A stretch of 64,000 nt of DNA from Lachnocurva sp045579705. Its GTDB lineage: Bacteria; Bacillota; Clostridia; Lachnospirales; Lachnospiraceae. A program made the translations under genes and the position numbers. Shown in pieces: positions 33,802 to 40,352 of the stretch. The stretch is from contig JAZNMP010000019.1 in NCBI GenBank assembly GCA_045579705.1, positions 62,001-126,000 of the forward strand, written 5' to 3'. Below the pieces are notes generated by a model that worked only from the letters and a program-made list of their open reading frames with translations, was not told the origin of the DNA and did no database searches. Position 1 is the first letter of the stretch, and every line of letters starts with the position of its first letter.

Positions 33802-36081
33802 ATGGATTATAGAAAAAGGGGGCTAGCGTTACTCCTAGCAGGAATGATGGCGACTTCTGTTATTCCATTAGGGATGGTATCAAATTGCAAAGCAGAAGCA
33901 CTAACGTCATCGAAAGGAAGCGAAAGTATAGGGCCGGTTACGTCTAAGGATGTAATATATCAGATTATTACTGATAGATTTTGTGATGGGGATAAAACCA
34001 ATAATGTTCCAAGAGGTTTTGATGCTTCTCTATTTGACGGAACGGGAAGAGACTTGAAGTTGTATCAGGGTGGCGACTGGCAAGGAATTATAAATCAGAT
34101 TCCATATTTAAAAGGAATGGGAATCACTACGATTTGGGTTTCAGCGCCATATGAGAATCGTGATACTGAGATTGATGATTATCAGAAGAATGGTAGCAAG
34201 GATAGATGGACTAGTTTTCATGGATACCACGTAAGAAACTATTTCGCTACAAACAAGCATTTTGGTGATCTGAATAAATTTAAGGATCTGAGAGACGCAT
34301 TACATCAGAATGGAATGAAGCTTGTAATAGATTTCGTTACAAATCATACGAGCAGATATCAAAATCCAACAACGAACTTCAGCCCAGAAGATGGAAAGCT
34401 GTATGAACCGGATAAACTTCCAAATGGAGAATACGCGCTTGATTCAAATGGAGAACCTTATGATTATAATCATGATGGAAAGGTAGAAAATCTGTTGGCT
34501 GATCCAAATTATGATGTAAACCATTGGTTCCATAATTTTGGTGATCGAGGAAATGATTCTTCGCGTTGGGGATATAGAAATAAGGATTTGGGCTCATTGG
34601 CTGATTTCTCACAGGAGAATCCTGAAGTAGTTAAGCATCTTGAGAAGGCGACAAACTACTGGGCTGGAATGGGTATTGATGGACTTAGACATGATGCAAC
34701 GCTGCATATGAATCCGGCTTTTGTAAAAGGATTGAAAGACAGCGTAGATTCGAAAAATACTATTACACATTTTGGAGAGTTCTTCATAGGAAGACCAGAT
34801 CCTAAGTATGATGAGTACGTCTACTTCCCAAAACAGACAGGTGTAAATAATCTCGATTTTGAGATGTATAGAACACTGAACGCATCGTTTGGAGATTTTT
34901 CTAAACCGATGAGCGATTTAGGAAATATGTTCCAGTACACTCAGAGCCAGTATGGATACAGTAATCAAACAGTTACTTTCTTGGACAATCATGATGTGAC
35001 GAGATTCGGTTATGTACAGCAGAATCAGAAGCCTTATAATGCTGCACTTGCTGTTTTGTTGACTAGTAGAGGAATCCCTAACATTTATTATGGTACAGAG
35101 CAGTATGTTAAGCCAAATGATGGAAGCGATGTCGCTGGTCGAGTATTCTTGGAGAAAGATAAAGGCTTTAATACGAACACAAAGGCTTATAAGCTTATCA
35201 AGAAGCTTTCTGATTTGAGAAAGTCAAATGATGCGATTGCTTATGGACAGACAAATGTACTTTATAGCAGTGACGATGTGCTTGTATATGAAAGAAAGTA
35301 CTACGATGATGTAGTAGTTGTTGCTGTAAATAGACAGCCAGATAAGTCTATTTCAGTACCATCTATCGAAACATCTTTGCCAGCTGGAAAGTACAAAGAT
35401 GTCTTAGGTGGAGAGCTTTATGGAGATGATGTTTTTGTAAAGAATTCTGCTGGAAAGACAAAGCTTGATGGATTCACTCTCGGTGGTGGAGAGGTAAATG
35501 TTTGGAGCTATAAGACAGAAACTTCTAGTACGCCTAAATTAGGTGATGTGGTATCTACAATGGGTCGTCCAGGAAATAAGGTTTACCTTTATGGAAAGGG
35601 CTTGGACGGAAATGTTGAGGTGAAGTTCGGAAAGGTTACAGCGAAGGTTCTAAAGAACGAATCCGGAAAGATTGAGACAGCAGTTCCGGCAAATGCACCA
35701 ACAGGAAAGGTTCAGATTACAGTAACGAAGAACGGAAAGAAGAGTAATACAATGGATTACAATGTTCTTTCTGGAGATCAGAACCAGATTATCTTCCATG
35801 TAAAGGCAAATACAAGCTATGGAGAGAATATATACGTAGTCGGAAATGTGCCTGAACTCGGAAACTGGGATGTAGATAACTGTACAGAAGCACTTCTGAA
35901 TCCAAACTATCCAGAATGGTATCTCCCAGTGAGCGTACCAGCTGGAAAGAAGATTGAATTCAAGTTTATTAAAAAGGATTCTACAGGAAAAATAACATGG
36001 GAGAGTGGAAACAATCATGTAATTACTTCTTCTGGTGATTCTTGCGGAGTTATAGATTCCCCATTATATACTTGGTATTAA
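33802..36081 (+). CDS. secreted GH13 alpha-amylase/cyclodextrin glucanotransferase-like enzyme with TIG and CBM20
   Basis: The start at 33802 has AAGGAAAG upstream and gives a signal peptide (MDYRKRGLALLLAGMMATSVIPLG). The 759-residue enzyme follows the CGTase/maltogenic-amylase plan: barrel from SKDVIYQIITDRFCDGDKTNN, YQGGDWQGIINQIPYLKGMG, catalytic Asp298 (GIDGLRHDATLH), Glu326 (THFGEFF) and Asp398 (LDNHDVTRF), a C domain, an IPT/TIG domain (about 575-655) and a C-terminal CBM20 (about 660-759, ENIYVVGNVPELGNWD). It would release maltodextrins or cyclodextrins outside the cell for the importer. Transferase versus hydrolase cannot be decided by eye. The gene ends in a strong terminator. Confidence 0.9.
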   Translation: MDYRKRGLALLLAGMMATSVIPLGMVSNCKAEALTSSKGSESIGPVTSKDVIYQIITDRFCDGDKTNNVPRGFDASLFDGTGRDLKLYQGGDWQGIINQIPYLKGMGITTIWVSAPYENRDTEIDDYQKNGSKDRWTSFHGYHVRNYFATNKHFGDLNKFKDLRDALHQNGMKLVIDFVTNHTSRYQNPTTNFSPEDGKLYEPDKLPNGEYALDSNGEPYDYNHDGKVENLLADPNYDVNHWFHNFGDRGNDSSRWGYRNKDLGSLADFSQENPEVVKHLEKATNYWAGMGIDGLRHDATLHMNPAFVKGLKDSVDSKNTITHFGEFFIGRPDPKYDEYVYFPKQTGVNNLDFEMYRTLNASFGDFSKPMSDLGNMFQYTQSQYGYSNQTVTFLDNHDVTRFGYVQQNQKPYNAALAVLLTSRGIPNIYYGTEQYVKPNDGSDVAGRVFLEKDKGFNTNTKAYKLIKKLSDLRKSNDAIAYGQTNVLYSSDDVLVYERKYYDDVVVVAVNRQPDKSISVPSIETSLPAGKYKDVLGGELYGDDVFVKNSAGKTKLDGFTLGGGEVNVWSYKTETSSTPKLGDVVSTMGRPGNKVYLYGKGLDGNVEVKFGKVTAKVLKNESGKIETAVPANAPTGKVQITVTKNGKKSNTMDYNVLSGDQNQIIFHVKANTSYGENIYVVGNVPELGNWDVDNCTEALLNPNYPEWYLPVSVPAGKKIEFKFIKKDSTGKITWESGNNHVITSSGDSCGVIDSPLYTWY

Positions 36082-36100
36082 AGTATAAACTCTTGAGCAA

Positions 36101-36135
36101 AAATAACCCGGCCAGATGGTCGGGTTATTTTATTA
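36101..36135 (+). terminator. terminator of the starch locus
   Basis: AAATAACCCGGCCA (36101-36114) pairs with TGGTCGGGTTATTT (36117-36130), 14 bp with one G-U, followed by TATT. Confidence 0.85.
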
Positions 36136-36218
36136 GAAAAACATTTATTGATGGCAAAATAAATAACGAGTAAACTATTTTAGGGATACATTAAGCATAA
36201 AGAAACGAGGCTTGAAAA

Positions 36219-37172
36219 ATGCAAGAGGTGTTTTTAGGAGACGCAATAAGAAAAAGAAGATTAGAGTTAAAACTTACGCAAGAGGAATTATGCGAAGGTA
36301 TTTGCGAGCCGGTCACGCTTTCGCGATTGGAAAATGGGAAACAGACTCCGTCAAGAAACACGGTTATAGCATTGTTAGAACGATTGGGGATGCCGGATGA
36401 TAGATATTTTGCGCTGGTGACAAAACGTGAATTTGATGTTGAAGTTATGATGAAAAGATTACGAAATGCAACTATCAAATTTGAAAGGGCAGATGAAACT
36501 GAAAAGATTGAAGCCTGGAAAAATGTAAGTGCATATATTGATGAAGTGGCTGAAATGTTAGATAAAAAAGACAAAGTGTCGTATCAGGTTTTGTTCCACA
36601 TGAGCCTGATTGGACGTTTGAAGTTAGAAAAAGTGCGTGAAGACACGTTTAGAGAATTACTGCTTGAAGCAATTCGCGTGACGGTTCCGAGATTTGAAGT
36701 AGAGTTAATAAACAAGTTCAGATATACGTCTGAAGAAATGCAGATATTGTGTATGTTGGCAAATACATATCGTAAATCAGATTTTGAAAAAGCGCTTAAT
36801 ATATATGCTGGTTTGTATAATTACGCAAAATGGAATAGTAAGGAAATATCAAAATATTCGTCAATTATGTCGATGATACTACATAATTATGCACTTAATT
36901 TATTTAAAATTAAAGACTATACGAGGTCGCTCACGATACTAGAGGAGGGAATAAAACTTGCAAAAGAAACGGGGGAGTATCAGTTTTTGCCAGGATATAA
37001 TGCTATGATGGCAGAGAATTATTTTGAAATGAATAATTATAAAGAATCAAAGAAGTGGTATAGAAGAGCGTTCTATTTATATGAAGCATATGGAGATGAA
37101 AGTAATCTCCATATGCTAAAAAAAGAAATTGAAGAAAGATTTATGCCAGAAATGAAAGACTTAATGAATTAG
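36219..37172 (+). CDS. XRE-HTH + TPR regulator of the RRNPP (PlcR/Rgg-like) type
   Basis: The 317-residue protein has an N-terminal XRE helix-turn-helix (GDAIRKRRLELKLTQEELCEGI, then VTLSRLENGKQTPSR, residues 6-50). A long helical C-terminal region follows with TPR-like units (ALNIYAGLYNYAKWN; NYALNLFKIKDYTRSLTILEEGIKLA; MAENYFEMNNYKESKKWYRRAFYLYE). This is the layout of peptide-sensing regulators such as PlcR and Rgg. Immediately downstream and convergent, overlapping by 12 bp, is a gene for a 44-residue exported peptide, the usual partner. The next operon encodes a radical SAM peptide system. Peptide sensing is inferred from architecture and context. Confidence 0.75.
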   Translation: MQEVFLGDAIRKRRLELKLTQEELCEGICEPVTLSRLENGKQTPSRNTVIALLERLGMPDDRYFALVTKREFDVEVMMKRLRNATIKFERADETEKIEAWKNVSAYIDEVAEMLDKKDKVSYQVLFHMSLIGRLKLEKVREDTFRELLLEAIRVTVPRFEVELINKFRYTSEEMQILCMLANTYRKSDFEKALNIYAGLYNYAKWNSKEISKYSSIMSMILHNYALNLFKIKDYTRSLTILEEGIKLAKETGEYQFLPGYNAMMAENYFEMNNYKESKKWYRRAFYLYEAYGDESNLHMLKKEIEERFMPEMKDLMN

Positions 37173-37295
37173 GTTGGAGTCGTTTGGCTCTTGATGTAAA
37201 GATGCGCTGAGTTTGTTGTTTATAGAAGATGATGCGAATGCGATATTTAACAATAAAACAGAAGCAAGTAAAATGTAAGTAATTTTCTTTTTCAT
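37161..37295 (-). CDS. 44-residue exported peptide, candidate pheromone precursor
   Basis: AAAGGAG is placed six bases before the ATG at 37295, an excellent ribosome site. The peptide begins MKKKITYILLASVLLLNIAFA, a signal peptide, and ends EPNDSNLIH. Pro-peptides of PapR/Phr type have exactly this form: secretion signal plus a short C-terminal piece released and re-imported. The gene is convergent with, and overlaps by 12 bp, the RRNPP-like regulator. A -10-like TATATT lies at 37314-37309 on the minus strand, with no good -35, as expected of an activator-dependent promoter. Mature form unknown. Confidence 0.65.
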   Translation of the reverse strand: MKKKITYILLASVLLLNIAFASSSINNKLSASLHQEPNDSNLIH

Positions 37296-37344
37296 AAGAA
37301 TCTCCTTTAATATATTTTCAAAACATCTTAATCGAATAATAAGG

Positions 37345-37404
37345 AAAAGGACATATCGTATTGTGAAATTATTTATTACACAATACGATATGTCCTTTTT
37401 TTTT
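37345..37404. promoter_or_regulatory. 21-bp perfect palindrome with T9 tract between divergent units
   Basis: The arms 37345-37365 and 37379-37399 are perfectly complementary over 21 bp, separated by 13 bp, and nine T residues (37396-37404) follow on the plus strand. Each arm contains a quasi-dyad (ACATATCGTATTGT). It reads either as a very strong terminator or attenuator, or as paired operator sites for the adjacent regulator. A -10-like TATAGT (37418-37423) without a consensus -35 lies just downstream. Confidence 0.7.
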
Positions 37405-37443
37405 AAATTAATTAAGCTATAGTGTGAAAATAAGAATAAAGAG

Positions 37444-38649
37444 ATGGGAATAAAGGAAATGAAGCGCACTAAAATTATAACTAATGAAATTAGATTTGTT
37501 TTTGCGAATTGCTTTTCTGCGTTTGGGTCGGGTCTGACATATATGATGTTTATTCTTTTATTGGCGCAGAGAAGAAGTCTTACGTATAGTTCGACAATAA
37601 TAGGTGCGTATCTTTGTATAAATATAGTTTCTATGTTGTTGTCGGGAATATATATCGATGAAAAAAACAAGGGTCAATTATTGAGATTAATACAGGGCGC
37701 GAGTTTTGTGTTTATGGTGGCTGTCGCGTTTTTTTATTTGATTGAAAATGAAATGGTGATGTTTTTTTTGTTTTGTTGTTTAGGAGGAATAAGCGGTATA
37801 GATGCAAACTTAACGTCATCAATACTTCCAGAGATTGTAGAAAAGAATAAAGTTAGGAAAATTAATGCTTATATTCAACTTGGCGGTCGTTTTTTCGGGA
37901 TTTATGTTGGCTCTATTGCGGTTTGGTGCGCTGATAGTAGCGAGAGATTCTTTGGCGCATTCTTATTTGATGCATTTACGTATTTAATTGCCTATTATGC
38001 GTATGGGAAGATTAGATATGAAGGGGAAATCAGGAATTCGAAAGGTGAAAAAACAAATTTAAAACTCATTCTCTTAAGCGTATTTCAAGATGCAAGAATT
38101 ATAAGAAATATTATAGCTGTTGTATTGGTAAATATTGCATTAGGACCATTTGATACGCTGGTTCCACGAATGCTTGAGTCGTATGGGTGGGGAATAAAGC
38201 ATTATGGATATATAAATACTGCGTTTTCTTCGGGAGCTTTTTTGGTTGTCGTATTGTTGTTTACGAAAAAAGAGAGAGCAAAACATAATATGCTGGCGAT
38301 AGAAATAGTTGCTTTTGGGGCAACATTACTTGCGTTTTCGGTGGTGCGTGTAGAATGGGTTATTTATTTGTTGGTTGGTATTGCGGGATTCTTGTCTGTG
38401 GTTTTATTAATTGATACTAAGAGTTATGTTCAATTGAATACTCAATACTCAAATATGGGGAAAATCATGGCAATAATGTCAGTTTTGCTGAAATTGGCGA
38501 AACCTATAGGAATCTTTGTTTCAAATATAATTGCTCGACACACAAAAGGTTATTTATTTTTTGTTGTTATGAGCGTTATATTGATATTTTATTCAATTAT
38601 TATAGGGAGAGGAGGTGAAGAAAATGAAGGATTACCAGATAGTATATGA
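37444..38649 (+). CDS. MFS transporter of the peptide locus
   Basis: The 401-residue membrane protein has about twelve transmembrane helices and an MFS-type layout (NEIRFVFANCFSAFGSGLTYMMFILLLAQ, then a helix pair around SGIYIDEKNKGQLLRLIQGASFVFMV, with a central loop near residue 200). It resembles the multidrug/macrolide-exporter branch. The start could be 37444 or an ATG 15 bases later; neither ribosome site is clearly better. Its final codons overlap the 28-residue precursor-like gene, so export, precursor and maturation are encoded together. Export of the matured peptide is the likely role. Confidence 0.78.
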   Translation: MGIKEMKRTKIITNEIRFVFANCFSAFGSGLTYMMFILLLAQRRSLTYSSTIIGAYLCINIVSMLLSGIYIDEKNKGQLLRLIQGASFVFMVAVAFFYLIENEMVMFFLFCCLGGISGIDANLTSSILPEIVEKNKVRKINAYIQLGGRFFGIYVGSIAVWCADSSERFFGAFLFDAFTYLIAYYAYGKIRYEGEIRNSKGEKTNLKLILLSVFQDARIIRNIIAVVLVNIALGPFDTLVPRMLESYGWGIKHYGYINTAFSSGAFLVVVLLFTKKERAKHNMLAIEIVAFGATLLAFSVVRVEWVIYLLVGIAGFLSVVLLIDTKSYVQLNTQYSNMGKIMAIMSVLLKLAKPIGIFVSNIIARHTKGYLFFVVMSVILIFYSIIIGRGGEENEGLPDSI

Positions 38650-38710
38650 GATAAGTGTAAAAAGGACTTATTCTGCAGTAGACATGGATTGGGATATTGC
38701 ATTGAGCTAA
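38624..38710 (+). CDS. 28-residue RiPP precursor-like peptide
   Basis: The ribosome site GGAGGTG is seven bases from the ATG, inside the last codons of the MFS gene (26-base overlap). The peptide opens MKDYQIVYEISVKR, which would serve as leader, and ends AVDMDWDIALS. The single Trp flanked by Asp and the Tyr-Ser in the middle are plausible sites for radical modification. A hairpin terminator follows at once, and then a radical SAM/SPASM gene. The order (precursor, partial terminator, maturase) is typical of radical SAM RiPP loci. The precursor assignment is by position and size only. Confidence 0.6.
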   Translation: MKDYQIVYEISVKRTYSAVDMDWDIALS

Positions 38711-38717
38711 GGAAATT

Positions 38718-38756
38718 ACCATCTGCTTTCTTTAATAGATAGCAGGTGGTTTTTTG
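38718..38756 (+). terminator. terminator/attenuator between precursor and radical SAM gene
   Basis: ACCATCTGCT (38718-38727) pairs with AGCAGGTGGT (38741-38750), 10 bp with one G-U, followed by TTTTTG. Partial read-through would give more precursor than enzyme. Confidence 0.8.
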
Positions 38757-38772
38757 TGGAGGATAAAAGAAA

Positions 38773-40176
38773 ATGGATATTATGGAAGTAAAAATGTTGA
38801 AGCCTGGAATACTATCGGAATGGACTATAAAAGGAACGAAGGAAAAACCGAGATTGTATAACATATATACCATGGAGACGATTATATTAGGTGATACAGA
38901 TATTCTTGAATATATAACTTTGTGCAATGGTACGAATACCTTGTTAGAGATCTCTAAGATTGTGGGGGAAGATATAGAAACGGTATATGGGTTTTATGAA
39001 AAATTTGCTTCGAAAGGGGTTGTGGTTTATAACAAAGGAAAATGTGATATTGATATCAGTTTAGGAAATTCAGAACCCTGGTTAAGAGAAGTGCACATTG
39101 ATATAACTAGTAAATGTAATCTTAGGTGTACGCATTGTTTTTGGGGAGATAATATTGGTTTATATTCAAACATTCAATTTGATAAGTGGAAGAGATTTAT
39201 TGGAGATGTAAAAAAGTCTGGAGTTGGGAAAGTAATTCTGAGTGGTGGAGAGTTTTTTACAAGTAAAGATTCGCTTCGGTTTGTGCACGAAATAGTTACA
39301 AACAAATTAACCTTGGCTGCTATATTTACAAATGGAACAATATGGAATAAAAATGTTGAGGATGTTTTGAGCTATATTTCAAAAAATGATTTGACAACGA
39401 CATTTTATATTAGTCTAGATGGAAGAAATGATGAAGAGCATGGTTATATACGAGGCGCTGGGACTTATGATAAAACAATATCATTTATAAAAAAGCTTAT
39501 AGATTACAGAAAAACAAGCGGTGGACGATATGGTGTTGTTGTAAACAGTTTGATTCATAAAAAGAATTGTACGAGATTAGTAGAGTGGTATACTCAATTG
39601 GCGGATTTAGGTGTAGACAGATGGCGCTTTACATCTGGACGAGTAGAAGGAGGATTAAAGAAGAATGGTGCAGATATTCAAGTGAAAACACAGGACGTTT
39701 ATGAAGAATACTTAGAGTTGATTAACCACGTCTCTTATTTGTCTGGTAAAGATGAGTTAAGAATGCATATAAATATTGAAAGCTTTTTTTCATCACATAT
39801 GTTACAAAGTAAGAGGATGTATATTTTTGACGAGAATCTAAATGTTTGTGAATATAAGAGGAATGGTTGTAGTATTGATCCTCTAGGAAATATGCAGGTT
39901 TGTACGAGCTGGCAGAGAAAAAAATATGGGAATATATTTGAAGAAGAACTAGAGAAAGTATGGCATGAATCGGGAATACAAAAAATCAAAGGAATGAAAA
40001 TAAAGGAGATTGTTGGATGTAGATCATGTAAGTATTTAAAATACTGTGGCGGTGGATGTAGAGAAGAAGCGGGTGCTCTAAATGAAAAAGATGAATATAT
40101 ATGTGATAATTATAGAGTGTTTGCAGAAAAGATAATTCCGAAATTAAAAGCTTTAGGGATAAAGGAGCTTGTGTAG
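38773..40176 (+). CDS. radical SAM/SPASM peptide maturase
   Basis: The 467-residue protein has three parts. The N-terminal ~95 residues (YNIYTMETIILGDTDILEYI..) look like a PqqD/RRE-type leader-binding domain. A radical SAM core follows with C-x3-C-x2-C at Cys115, Cys119 and Cys122 (CNLRCTHC) and LSGGE. The C-terminal SPASM domain has Cys359, 366, 377, 416, 419, 425, 429 and 444 (GCRSCKYLKYCGGGCREE), suited to two auxiliary [4Fe-4S] clusters. Such enzymes install C-C, C-S or ether cross-links in ribosomal peptides. The adjacent 28-residue peptide is the probable substrate. GGAGG precedes the ATG. Confidence 0.88.
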   Translation: MDIMEVKMLKPGILSEWTIKGTKEKPRLYNIYTMETIILGDTDILEYITLCNGTNTLLEISKIVGEDIETVYGFYEKFASKGVVVYNKGKCDIDISLGNSEPWLREVHIDITSKCNLRCTHCFWGDNIGLYSNIQFDKWKRFIGDVKKSGVGKVILSGGEFFTSKDSLRFVHEIVTNKLTLAAIFTNGTIWNKNVEDVLSYISKNDLTTTFYISLDGRNDEEHGYIRGAGTYDKTISFIKKLIDYRKTSGGRYGVVVNSLIHKKNCTRLVEWYTQLADLGVDRWRFTSGRVEGGLKKNGADIQVKTQDVYEEYLELINHVSYLSGKDELRMHINIESFFSSHMLQSKRMYIFDENLNVCEYKRNGCSIDPLGNMQVCTSWQRKKYGNIFEEELEKVWHESGIQKIKGMKIKEIVGCRSCKYLKYCGGGCREEAGALNEKDEYICDNYRVFAEKIIPKLKALGIKELV

Positions 40177-40244
40177 AAAAGGACTGAAAGAAAAAAGATT
40201 GTAAAGTGAAATACCTATCAGTGATCAGTGATGTCATGTCCTCC

Positions 40245-40273
40245 TTGCTATTATGTCTTTTTCAGAGTAGAAT
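40245..40273 (+). promoter_or_regulatory. thrS promoter
   Basis: TTGCTA (40245-40250), 17 bp, TAGAAT (40268-40273); transcription should start near 40280, giving a leader of about 70 bases. Confidence 0.55.
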
Positions 40274-40288
40274 AACATAGTTACAGAA

Positions 40289-40338
40289 AATGTTTTGCGG
40301 GTGGGGCCAGTTGCCCCGCTAAGTTAGAAAAAACATTA
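40289..40338 (+). promoter_or_regulatory. structured thrS leader RNA
   Basis: An outer stem AATGTTTT/AAAACATT (40289-40296 with 40331-40338) encloses a GC-rich hairpin built on GGGGC-cagtt-GCCCC (about 40303-40317). The right outer arm touches the ribosome site AGGAGG. No T-box sequence is seen. Confidence 0.45.
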
Positions 40339-40352
40339 GGAGGAATTTAATA

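Noticed and set aside
37297..37670. Longer minus-strand frame extending the 44-residue peptide upstream
   Set aside because: The extension runs antisense to the MFS gene and through the palindrome; the internal ATG at 37295 has a near-perfect ribosome site and begins a signal peptide.
40201..40352. T-box riboswitch before thrS
   Set aside because: The GGGTGGGGCC segment only loosely recalls the T-box core; the leader is too short for stem I and specifier loop, and no competing terminator is seen.
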